From Streptomyces sp. CC228A (GTDB lineage: Bacteria > Actinomycetota > Actinomycetes > Streptomycetales > Streptomycetaceae), in assembly GCF_021390935.1 (NCBI RefSeq), contig NZ_JAJPUI010000003.1, positions 62,001-126,000 of the forward strand: DNA of 64,000 bases, given 5' to 3'. How positions within the stretch are numbered: position 1 is the stretch's first letter; each line of letters starts with the position of its first letter. A program made the position numbers and the translations under genes. Below the pieces are notes generated by a model. That model searched no databases. It was not told the origin of the DNA and saw nothing but the letters and a program-made list of their open reading frames with translations. This document shows, in pieces, positions 57,147 through 63,994 of the stretch.

Positions 57147-58207
57147 CGGCGCTTCTCCTTGATTGCTCGGTCATGGTCGTACCACATTGCGGAGTATGGG
57201 CTGTGAGGAGCGATCTCGGAGATCCGAGCACCAAAGCCGGCCAGCATTCCGACCACTCGGGGATGGTTGACCGCGGAATCCTCGGGGACCGACATGACGG
57301 TCGTGATGGCCGCCTCCACTTCTCTCTGTTCGAGCTGGGCTCGGGCAAGGCGGGCGGTCGCAATGGCTCGCGAGCGGTGCATGTGCCCACGCAGGGAGGC
57401 AAGACAGCGGTGGCCATGTGCCTCAGCCTCGGCCCACATTCCGAGGCTGAGACAAGCCGACATGGCCAAGGAGTTGATTTCAGCCTCATCGTAGAAGGCG
57501 AGGAGCCACGAAGGACGCCCTGCATCGTCGCACCGCTTCGATCGGTGCCAGGCTTCTTCAGCTTGCTTGAAGGCGCGCAGCGCCGCACTACGGTCTCCGG
57601 ATGCAGCGTAAATAGCACCGTGTCGGGCCAGTCCGAGGGAAGCGAAAACAGGATCGCGGCGTACCACCCCGAGACGCCTCGCGACGTGATTAGCCGCGTC
57701 GGCTTCCCCCGGTTTACCCATGTGTCTATACATCGTTCCGGCGTGCGACCAGATTCGGAACTGAATCATTTGGTCGCCGCTCATGCTCGCAACCTTGGCG
57801 GCCTTCCGCAGGTGATCCTCAGCGGCATCAAAGCGGTGGCCGTCGATGGCCGCCCACATTGCGGAAGACCTGAAGGCGGCAGCCGCTCCATACAAGGCTC
57901 CTCGTACCCGCTGGGAGGCCGTCCCGGCGCCTTGCAAGGCCATGGCCTCGTCGGCGAGCCGTTCCGACGCCTCTTCGATCCTGAGTTGGCCTCCGTGCCT
58001 GTGATCCGAGGCGATGATGTCGTCAAATCTCTGCCGAACCCGCGCCACGTCGGACATGCCGACTCTTCGAGGGGCGCCGACTGCGGGGGAAGCACTGCCG
58101 ATCGCGGTGGCGGCTGCGATGGCGACTGTGCCCATGGAGAAGTCCCGGCGGTCCACTGGCGGCTCCTCAGACTTTCTGGCGGTGGTGCGTCTCCGACGCC
58201 TGAACCC
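57143..58207 (-). pseudogene. XRE-type regulator, C-terminal part, cut off by an IS630 insertion
   Basis: From the IS junction the frame reads GFRRRRTTARKSEEPPVDRR then a long alpha-helical, tetratricopeptide-like domain to the stop at 57143 (354 residues). A GTG at 58156 (before DRRDFSMG) could restart translation. Joined to the fragment at 59316-59540, with one TA copy removed, it gives one 429-residue protein in frame: an N-terminal DNA-binding part and a C-terminal TPR-like sensor, as in actinobacterial XRE regulators. Without its DNA-binding part it is probably non-functional as a repressor, though the downstream GNAT gene may still be translated. Confidence 0.85.
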
Positions 58208-58209
58208 TA

Positions 58210-58221
58210 TTGATCAGAAAC
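58210..58221 (+). repeat. IS630 left terminal inverted repeat
   Basis: TTGATCAGAAAC, preceded by the target TA at 58208-58209. Confidence 0.93.
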
Positions 58222-58243
58222 GGTTTGGGTTCTGGGTCGTTGG

Positions 58244-59311
58244 GTGGGTGTGAGCGATCTGGTGGGGGACGCGCGGCATCTGTCGCCGTCGGCGCAGGAG
58301 GCCCTGCGGCTGCGGGCGGTGGCCGCTCTGATGGCGGGGCGGGACCGCGAGGACGTGGCGGCAGTGTTCGGGGTGTCGCTGAAGGCGGTCGACGGCTGGT
58401 GGGCGAAGTGGCAGGCCGGTGGTCGGGAGGCCCTGGTCATGCGTCCTCGGGGTAAGCCGGTCGGTGTGCACCAGGTGCTCGGGGAGGCCGAGCAGGCCGC
58501 GGTGCGGCAGGCGGTCCTGGACCACCGGCCGTGTGACGTGGGGCTTTCCGGTCAGCTGTGGACACGGCGGCTGGTGGGCGAGCTGATCGCGAAGCTGTAC
58601 CGGGTGCGGCTGACCGAGGTGGGGGTGGGCAAGTATTTGAAGCGATGGGGGCTGTCCTTCCAGCGCCCGGACAAGCGGGCCGTCGAGCAGGACCCCGAGG
58701 CCGTCCGGCGCTGGCATGAAGAGACCTGGCCGAAGATCCGCGTGCAGGCGAAGAAAGACGGCGGCGAGATCCTCTTCGCCGACCAGGTCGGCATCCGATC
58801 CGACCAGGTCACCGGCCGCACCTGGGGTGAGAAGGGGAAGACGCCCGTCGTGCGGCGGAGCGGGAACCGGTTCTCCGTGAACGCGATGTCGGCGATCAGC
58901 ACCAAGGGCCGGATGCACTTCATGGTCTTCACCGAGTCCTTCACCGCCGAAGTGATGTGCCGCTTCCTGGGCCGGCTCGCCGGCCACTTCGACCACAAGG
59001 TCCACCTCGTGGTCGACGGTCACTCCGCGCACCGCTCGAAGAAGGTCCGCGACTGGCTCGCCGCCCACCCCGATGATGTAGAGCTGCACTTCCTGCCCCC
59101 GTACTCGCCCGAGCTGAACCCCGACGAACTGGTCAACGCCGACCTCAAGCACAGCCTGCCCAAGCAGCACCGGGCCCGCGACCAGGCCGAACTCGCTGCC
59201 GAAACCCGCCGCTTCTTCCGCAGGCGTCAGCGTCAGCCGCACATCGTCCGCGGCTACTTCGGTGGCCCACACGTCCGCTACGTCATGGACGAGAACCCCA
59301 TGAGTTTCTGA
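58244..59311 (+). CDS. IS630-family transposase
   Basis: A 355-residue DDE/D transposase. The N-terminal helix-turn-helix (REDVAAVFGVSLKAVDGWWA) is followed by a winged helix and the catalytic domain: Asp in ILFADQVGIRSD, Asp in HLVVDGHSAHRS, and the third acid in LPPYSPELNPDELVNADLK. GTG 58244 or GTG 58250 may be the start. The stop overlaps the right inverted repeat. Confidence 0.95.
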   Translation: MGVSDLVGDARHLSPSAQEALRLRAVAALMAGRDREDVAAVFGVSLKAVDGWWAKWQAGGREALVMRPRGKPVGVHQVLGEAEQAAVRQAVLDHRPCDVGLSGQLWTRRLVGELIAKLYRVRLTEVGVGKYLKRWGLSFQRPDKRAVEQDPEAVRRWHEETWPKIRVQAKKDGGEILFADQVGIRSDQVTGRTWGEKGKTPVVRRSGNRFSVNAMSAISTKGRMHFMVFTESFTAEVMCRFLGRLAGHFDHKVHLVVDGHSAHRSKKVRDWLAAHPDDVELHFLPPYSPELNPDELVNADLKHSLPKQHRARDQAELAAETRRFFRRRQRQPHIVRGYFGGPHVRYVMDENPMSF

Positions 59312-59315
59312 TCAA
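59304..59315 (-). repeat. IS630 right terminal inverted repeat
   Basis: GTTTCTGATCAA, exact complement of the left end, followed by the target TA at 59316-59317. Confidence 0.93.
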
Positions 59316-59540
59316 TAGTTCCAGAGCACTTCGCCCCGATACGAGCTCGATCGCTCGGAGTTGCGGGCCGTTCGGGTACCTGACGCGGCCTGACCGCCAG
59401 TCGCGAATGTTGGAGCCCTCCAGGCCACCCATTCTGCCTGTGAGCTCCCCAACGGCCTGATTGACCTGCTCAGCGACCTCTCGGGCTGATAAGCCCGCCT
59501 CTTCCATCCAGTCCACGAACGCGCTGTTCGGCTTGTCCAC
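59316..59540 (-). pseudogene. XRE-type regulator, N-terminal DNA-binding part
   Basis: Seventy-five codons from GTG 59540: DWMEEAGLSAREVAEQVNQA and SNIRDWRSGRVRYPNGPQLR form a helix-turn-helix-like domain. At the IS boundary the natural frame would continue into the fragment at 57143-58207. In the present DNA it reads a few residues into the IS and stops at 59283. It is the 5' part of the interrupted regulator. Confidence 0.82.
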
Positions 59541-59788
59541 ATGGTCACGTTAGAGCCTCCCTCCGGCCTCTCGCACGCAAAGGAACGGTCAAATCGCCCT
59601 AGGCAGCGCCCTGTTCGCGGGGCCTGATCGCCCTACCTGTTGTTACCCGTGACGCGTTGACTGGTTATCAGCCGCCAGACGGGATCGGGTCCCTATCCGC
59701 AGTGTCTCCCCCGGCTCGGCGGCATGGAGGAGAGCCCGCCTCTGCGTCCCGTCGTGGGGGCGGGCGTCCATCCCGGAGGGAAGACCCC

Positions 59789-60211
59789 GTGACCATGAGT
59801 GCTACCCGAGCCGCAGCGACCGGAGTGCCCGGCTACTCCGAAACAATGCCTCGCCAGCCCGAGTCTGCGCAGCGAGCCCGTCAGCTCGTAGGCGCGGCTC
59901 TCCACAGTTGGGGCCTCGGCAACCTTGCCGAAGACGGTGTGCTGGTCGTCTCCGAGCTTGTGACCAATGCCGTGCAACACGGCCAGTACACCTCCTTGCG
60001 CGTTCGCGTGTCCCGGCCTGCTCCGAACCGGGTCCGATTGGCCGTCGCCGACAGGTCCCGCAAGGTACCCATCCGCCGCGAACCCACAGACGAAGCGGAG
60101 GCAGAACGAGGACTCGTTCTCGTGAGCCACGTTGCCGATCGCTGGGGCACCGATCTGCGCCGCTGGGGAAAGATCGTGTGGGCCGAACTGTCGACTGGTA
60201 AGTCCACGTGA
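59789..60211 (+). CDS. RsbW-like ATP-binding anti-sigma/kinase protein
   Basis: A 140-residue GHKL-type ATPase: N-box VVSELVTNAVQHG, G1 LAVADRSRKVP and G2 ERGLVLVSHVADRWG. Such small HATPase_c_2 proteins are common in Streptomyces and act as serine kinases or anti-sigma factors. GTG 59789 has GGAGGG at eight bases; ATG 59795 is an alternative. It lies between the broken regulator and the RiPP genes, perhaps as a regulator of the latter. Confidence 0.88.
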   Translation: MTMSATRAAATGVPGYSETMPRQPESAQRARQLVGAALHSWGLGNLAEDGVLVVSELVTNAVQHGQYTSLRVRVSRPAPNRVRLAVADRSRKVPIRREPTDEAEAERGLVLVSHVADRWGTDLRRWGKIVWAELSTGKST

Positions 60212-60372
60212 TGGGGCGCCACGCGAAGCGCAGCCGCTTCCTCCTCACCCTCCGCCCCCTGCCGTCCACACGAGGCAACGCGGCCGTCCCGGCGACCCGC
60301 CGTGAACCCGGCGCCACCTGGAGGCACCCATCGGTAGACCCGGCAGGCGTCGCCCCCGGACGGGCCCGATGA
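60211..60372 (+). CDS. Possible small 53-residue protein
   Basis: The ATG overlaps the stop of the ATP-binding gene (TGATG), giving MGRHAKRSRFLLTLRPLPST and so on. It is basic and has no known family. The overlap suggests translation coupling, but codon bias is only moderate and the reading may be spurious. Confidence 0.3.
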   Translation: MGRHAKRSRFLLTLRPLPSTRGNAAVPATRREPGATWRHPSVDPAGVAPGRAR

Positions 60373-60508
60373 CGACGCGCTCCGCCGGTTCCTCGAAGCA
60401 CTCCGGCGTTGGCAAGTGGAGGACGGGGGCGAGCCCGTGCCGATCACGCGGGAGACGGCACTCCGCACTACCGAGTATGGGGGGTGTCTGGAGCTGCCTA
60501 CCAGCTGA
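60338..60508 (+). other. Coding-like frame lacking a start codon
   Basis: Between a TAG at 60335-60337 and a TGA at 60506-60508 the frame reads PDDDALRRFLEALRRWQVED then EPVPITRETALRTTEYGGCL, which looks like a real helical protein with good codon bias. No ATG or GTG stands at a sensible place, so a frameshift, an internal start or a decayed gene is possible. Confidence 0.4.
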
Positions 60509-60636
60509 CCGAAGGCGGTTGGCGAAGCGACTCCTCCATCCCCTGGTTGAGGTACGGGGACGAGCGCCTGGCCTTCGTGCTCGCCTCGCAGCTCATCCGC
60601 GAGTTGCGCAAGGTCACCGTCGTGGACCTTCCGTAG
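60484..60636 (+). CDS. Small 50-residue hypothetical protein
   Basis: From GTG 60484: VSGAAYQLTEGGWRSDSSIP then YGDERLAFVLASQLIRELRK and TVVDLP. It has good codon bias and a tidy alpha/beta pattern. It overlaps the end of the preceding coding-like frame by 25 bp, as if the two form a pair. The family is not recognised. Confidence 0.45.
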   Translation: MSGAAYQLTEGGWRSDSSIPWLRYGDERLAFVLASQLIRELRKVTVVDLP

Positions 60637-60780
60637 GGGAACGCAACTTCCACCGCCCAAAGGAGGGTGCCAGCCATCTCCCCTGGCGCTACCCGGCGGT
60701 GGGCTTGGTCTCGACGTAACGGGCGGGCCAAGCACCGCCAGCCCGACCGGGCTGGACCGACGAGAGAAAGGAGGCACCTG

Positions 60781-60963
60781 GTGCCCGAGATCCCCGAGCC
60801 GGCCGAGACCGATGAGCCGGTGGTCATCGAGAGCGACACCCAGCTCGCCGAGCAGCCGGACGAGGACGAGGACCAGAGCAGCAGCACCGCGGCCCGGTCC
60901 GGACGGCACACGCTGCCGGTCGGCGCCGCGAAGCTCAGCGCCCACGCCGTCCTCACGGCGTAA
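60781..60963 (+). CDS. 60-residue acidic peptide at the head of the RiPP cluster
   Basis: GTG 60781 is preceded by a near-perfect AAAGGAGG. The product has a very acidic first half (EIPEPAETDEPVVIESD, DEDED) and a basic/neutral end SGRHTLPVGAAKLSAHAVLTA, split here as RHTLPVGAAK and LSAHAVLTA. The acidic-leader/short-tail layout and the strong ribosome site resemble a RiPP precursor, but the tail lacks the aromatic-X-Asn motif used by the adjacent maturase type. It could be a second precursor or a conserved helper peptide. Confidence 0.6.
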   Translation: MPEIPEPAETDEPVVIESDTQLAEQPDEDEDQSSSTAARSGRHTLPVGAAKLSAHAVLTA

Positions 60964-61012
60964 GTCTTCCCAGCAACCGCCCGCCCTCTCCGCGGTCAGC
61001 GCGGACGGATGA

Positions 61013-61041
61013 GGCGCCGCGTCCTGGCTGGGCGCGGCGCC
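61013..61041 (+). terminator. Stem-loop between the 60-residue peptide gene and amcB
   Basis: A perfect 9-bp stem GGCGCCGCG/CGCGGCGCC with an 11-base loop, 50 bp after the peptide stop and 33 bp before the amcB ATG. It may act as a partial terminator or processing site that raises peptide mRNA over enzyme mRNA. Confidence 0.5.
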
Positions 61042-61074
61042 ACCCAGCACCACAACGACAGCGAGAGGAGCACG

Positions 61075-62196
61075 ATGCCCAGCACAAGCCGCCGACTCGC
61101 CTCGGCCCCGCGTTCGGTGATCATGCAACCGACGACGCTGTGTCAGCCGATGGACTGCACTTATTGCTACCTGCCGTTCCGAAAGTCCAACCATCTCATG
61201 GCCCGCGAGGTCGCCGAGGCCGTGGCGAAGGCGGTCAACGGCTGGGCCGCCGAGCAGCCTGGGTTCGAGGTGGTCTGGCACGGAGGTGAGCCCCTGGCCG
61301 CCGGCCGCGAGTACCTGGCCACCCTCATGGCCACCTTCGTAGGCGTCAAGCACTCAGTCCAAACGAACGCCGCCTTACTGGACGACGCCTGGTGCCAGTT
61401 CTTCATCGAGCACGAGATGCATATCGGGGTCAGCATCGACGGCCCCGAAGACATGAACACCCATCGCGTGACCCGCGCCGGCCACCCCGGCTTCCGAGTC
61501 ATCATGCGCGGCATCGAACGCCTGCGCCGCCACGGCATCCCGTTCTCCGCCATCGCCGTCGTCTCCGACCCGGACCCGGCCGACGCTCCTCGCCTCTACG
61601 AGTTTTTCGCCGAGCAGGGCGTGACCACCCTCGGCGTCAACGTCGAGGAGGAGGAAGGCGTCAATCACAACGCGACGCACACCGCCCCTGCGCGAGCGAC
61701 GGACTTCTGGGCCGCCCTGACGGACGCCTGGCGAGCCAACCCGGTCATTCGGGTCAGGGAGGTGCAGCGCGTCCTGAACTTCGCCAGCGCCGTCATCGGC
61801 GGCCAAAACCTTGTCCCGAGCCCCGCTTCAGCACCTTGGGACCCGATGCCCACCGTCGCCTACGACGGCGGCGTCGTCATGCTCTCTCCCGAGCTCGCCG
61901 GGTTCACTGACAAGCGCTTCGGCGACTTCACCACCGGCAACGTGCTGCACACGAACCTCGACGTGCTTGTGGCCCAAGCCGAAGAGCGCACCCCCTGGAT
62001 CTCCGAGTTCTGGTCCGGCGTGGACGCCTGCCGCTCCACCTGTCCCACCTTCGCCTTCTGCGGAGGTGCCCATGCGGCCAACCGGTACTTCGAGCACGAG
62101 GGCCGGATGGATGGCACCAGGACCCGGTACTGCACCACCTCCAAGATCGCCCTACTTGAAGGAGTGACGCGACATGTCCGCGAACACCGCCCCTGA
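61075..62196 (+). CDS. amcB: Cyclophane-forming radical SAM/SPASM peptide maturase (AmcB type)
   Basis: A 373-residue radical SAM enzyme. The iron-sulphur cysteines are C23, C28 and C31 (CQPMDCTYCY), an unusual C-x4-C-x2-C spacing. VVWHGGEPLA and VSIDGPEDMNTHR are SAM-domain motifs. The SPASM-like C-terminus has CRSTCPTFAFCGGAHAANRY and a final Cys. Enzymes of this type cross-link an aromatic ring to the side chain two residues on, making three-residue cyclophanes (triceptides). The ATG at 61075 has GAGGAG upstream. Codon 101 (61375-61377) is TTA, so expression should need the bldA tRNA. Its substrate gene amcA overlaps its 3' end. Confidence 0.88.
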   Translation: MPSTSRRLASAPRSVIMQPTTLCQPMDCTYCYLPFRKSNHLMAREVAEAVAKAVNGWAAEQPGFEVVWHGGEPLAAGREYLATLMATFVGVKHSVQTNAALLDDAWCQFFIEHEMHIGVSIDGPEDMNTHRVTRAGHPGFRVIMRGIERLRRHGIPFSAIAVVSDPDPADAPRLYEFFAEQGVTTLGVNVEEEEGVNHNATHTAPARATDFWAALTDAWRANPVIRVREVQRVLNFASAVIGGQNLVPSPASAPWDPMPTVAYDGGVVMLSPELAGFTDKRFGDFTTGNVLHTNLDVLVAQAEERTPWISEFWSGVDACRSTCPTFAFCGGAHAANRYFEHEGRMDGTRTRYCTTSKIALLEGVTRHVREHRP

Positions 62197-62392
62197 CGCC
62201 ACCGCACTCGTGATGGACTCGGCCCCGGGGTTCACGTCCCTCCTGGAGGCCGCCGGCGCGGCGGCCCTCCCCCGGTGGCAGAACGTCCTCACCCCGCCCC
62301 TCGCGGCCGGGTTCGACAACCGCCCCACGTGGGACAACCCGACCCCCGCGTTCGACAACCGACCGTCCTGGGACAACTGGAAGAACAAGTAG
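62174..62392 (+). CDS. amcA: Multiple-cyclophane RiPP precursor (AmcA type)
   Basis: A 72-residue precursor. Residues 1-34 look like a leader (PGFTSLLEAAGAAALPR). The C-terminal part carries six aromatic-X-Asn motifs: W35QN, F47DN, W53DN, F60DN, W66DN and W69KN, with FDNRP[TS]WDN present twice. This is the substrate pattern of triceptide-forming radical SAM enzymes, linking each Trp/Phe ring to the Asn two residues on. The gene overlaps amcB by 23 bp in another frame. A stem-loop follows it. Confidence 0.88.
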   Translation: MSANTAPDATALVMDSAPGFTSLLEAAGAAALPRWQNVLTPPLAAGFDNRPTWDNPTPAFDNRPSWDNWKNK

Positions 62393-62408
62393 ACCAGCGC
62401 CCCAATCA

Positions 62409-62438
62409 GGACGGCCCCGCCCCCACGCGGGGCCGTCC
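62409..62438 (+). terminator. Stem-loop after amcA
   Basis: A perfect 12-bp stem GGACGGCCCCGC/GCGGGGCCGTCC with a six-base loop, 16 bp beyond the amcA stop. AAGGAG of the next gene follows. It may be an attenuator that favours precursor production. Confidence 0.75.
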
Positions 62439-62460
62439 CCGGCAGCACCAAGGAGCACCC

Positions 62461-63135
62461 ATGGCCAGCCGAACCTTCGGCCACGTCACCGTCACCACCC
62501 CCGACCTGGATGAGCCGGGCCTGTACCTGTCCCAGGTCGACACGCTCGACAGCCCGCGAGGCATCGTCCAGGACTTCAGCTACGGGAACGCCGACCTGCG
62601 GGCTCTGAACCTGCGCGACGCCCAGCTCATCACCGGCCGTATCACCGGCGTCCAGGCCAAGCACGTCGAATTGGAAGCGGTCACCCTCCACGGAGTCGAG
62701 ATCTCCGGGGCCCACCTCGGCACTGCCCGCTGGAGCGGAAGCAAGCTGACCCGCGTCCACCTCCGCGACAACAAGCTGATGGGCGCCGCCCTGGACGGTG
62801 TGGTCCTGGACGACGTGCTGTTCGAGAACTGCAAGCTCGACTTCGCCACCTTCCGAAAGGTTCGCGCGACCGGGCCCCTGGCCTTCGTCGGCTGCGTCCT
62901 CACCGAGGCCACGTTCACCGACTGCGACCTCTCCGCCGCCGTGTTCAGGGGCTGCACGCTCCGGCTCACCGAATTCGGCACCGGCCGCTACCGCGACACC
63001 GACCTCCGTGAGAACGACTTGTCGGCCCTCCGCGGGATCTCGAACCTCACCAAGGTCCGTATCGACCCCGGCCAGCAGGCGGACCTCACCGAAGCCCTCA
63101 TGGCCGAGCTGGACATCACGCTCGGAGACAACTGA
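62461..63135 (+). CDS. Pentapeptide-repeat-like protein in the RiPP cluster
   Basis: A 224-residue protein, about residues 40-190 of which follow the pentapeptide-repeat pattern (A/N-D/x-L-x-x): YGNADLRALNLRDAQL, AALDGVVLDDVLFENCKLDF, and TFTDCDLSAAVFRGCTL. Such right-handed beta-helices can mimic DNA, and some protect gyrase from peptide toxins. Here immunity to the RiPP product or a scaffold role is possible. AAGGAG precedes the ATG. Confidence 0.82.
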   Translation: MASRTFGHVTVTTPDLDEPGLYLSQVDTLDSPRGIVQDFSYGNADLRALNLRDAQLITGRITGVQAKHVELEAVTLHGVEISGAHLGTARWSGSKLTRVHLRDNKLMGAALDGVVLDDVLFENCKLDFATFRKVRATGPLAFVGCVLTEATFTDCDLSAAVFRGCTLRLTEFGTGRYRDTDLRENDLSALRGISNLTKVRIDPGQQADLTEALMAELDITLGDN

Positions 63136-63148
63136 ACCGGGAGACTCC

Positions 63149-63868
63149 GTGCCCCTGTACATAGCCTTCGACAGCCACTCCGCACTCGGCGAGCGGTGCG
63201 ACTTCACGGCTGTCCGCACGACGAGGGGCGACGACCCGCGTTATGAGGAAGGGGCCGTCGTTCCCTCCGGGCCGTGGCTGCCCCTCGCGGAGGTGGACAG
63301 CGCGGAGCTGATCGCCCCCGCGAGCCTGGCCCCGAGCACTCTTGTGGAGCTCGTCCGGCCACCGATGCCGAGCGGCGCCGATCTTTCGCGGCTGGGCACC
63401 TCATTGGGTGACGACCAGGCTCATTACCTGGGTCAGGCACGGGCCACGCCCGACATGCTCACCACCACAGTGAACCACCAGAACGGTCGGCGCATCGGAC
63501 TGCACCTGGACAACTGGGACAAGCTCATCTCCGGCCGGAAGCACACCGGGCGGCGTCGACTCGCCTTGAACCTGGGCCCAGGCGCCCGGTACATCGTCCT
63601 GGGCACCTTGGACGCCCAGGCGGTATGCCGCGCCCTGTATCCGGAGGATCACGAGTACCGCTATCCGCACACGGACGACTGTCGCGCCTACGTCGCAGCG
63701 GGTCACCCCGCCCGATGTGTCCGCATACGCCTCCTGCCCGGCGAGGGCTACATCGCCCCCACCGAATACCTGCTGCACGACGGCTCCACGGAGGAGCAGG
63801 GGGCCGGCTCGACCATGGCTTTCTGGCTCGGACGATGGCCTGCCCGAACCCTCCCGTCCCTGGTCTGA
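63149..63868 (+). CDS. Jelly-roll-like protein with HxD motif, possible 2-oxoglutarate/Fe oxygenase
   Basis: A 239-residue protein of uncertain family. RIGLHLDNWDKL contains an HxD pair and LLPGEGYIAPTEYLLHDGST holds a later His, the spacing one might see in a 2-oxoglutarate/Fe(II) oxygenase or cupin. GTG 63149 begins 13 bp after the pentapeptide-repeat gene, so it is in the same operon. It could oxidise the cyclophane peptide or have a structural role. The assignment is inference. Confidence 0.6.
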   Translation: MPLYIAFDSHSALGERCDFTAVRTTRGDDPRYEEGAVVPSGPWLPLAEVDSAELIAPASLAPSTLVELVRPPMPSGADLSRLGTSLGDDQAHYLGQARATPDMLTTTVNHQNGRRIGLHLDNWDKLISGRKHTGRRRLALNLGPGARYIVLGTLDAQAVCRALYPEDHEYRYPHTDDCRAYVAAGHPARCVRIRLLPGEGYIAPTEYLLHDGSTEEQGAGSTMAFWLGRWPARTLPSLV

Positions 63869-63957
63869 CCGCCACACGATCGCCACACAGCACCGAGAAA
63901 CACCCCGCACCAGTCACAAAGAGTGAACAGCACTCACCGAGTTCCCGCAGATCGAAA

Positions 63958-63994
63958 AGGCCCCTGACCAGGCAAAACGCCAGGTCAGAGGCCT
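63958..63994 (+). terminator. Terminator at the end of the RiPP operon
   Basis: Sixteen-base arms AGGCCCCTGACCAGGC and GCCAGGTCAGAGGCCT, with two mismatches, around AAAAC, 90 bp beyond the last gene. Confidence 0.65.

Larger units (their letters stand above)
58210..59315 (+). mobile_element. IS630-family insertion sequence, 1106 bp, apparently complete
   Basis: Terminal inverted repeats TTGATCAGAAAC (58210-58221) and GTTTCTGATCAA (59304-59315) bound one transposase gene. A TA dinucleotide on both sides (58208-58209, 59316-59317) is the IS630/Tc1-mariner target duplication. Beyond the perfect 12 bp the ends stay partly similar (GGGTTCT inward). Both ends and the gene look intact, so the insertion is probably recent. 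Confidence 0.95.

Noticed and set aside
60369..60719. 116-codon frame starting in an ATGA overlap
   Set aside because: The composition is Arg/Ser/Gly-rich with poor codon bias; other frames of the same DNA look more like protein.
63958..63994. Inverted repeat considered as a tRNA end or phage attachment site
   Set aside because: No tRNA arms or CCA-type end are visible; a simple terminator explains it.
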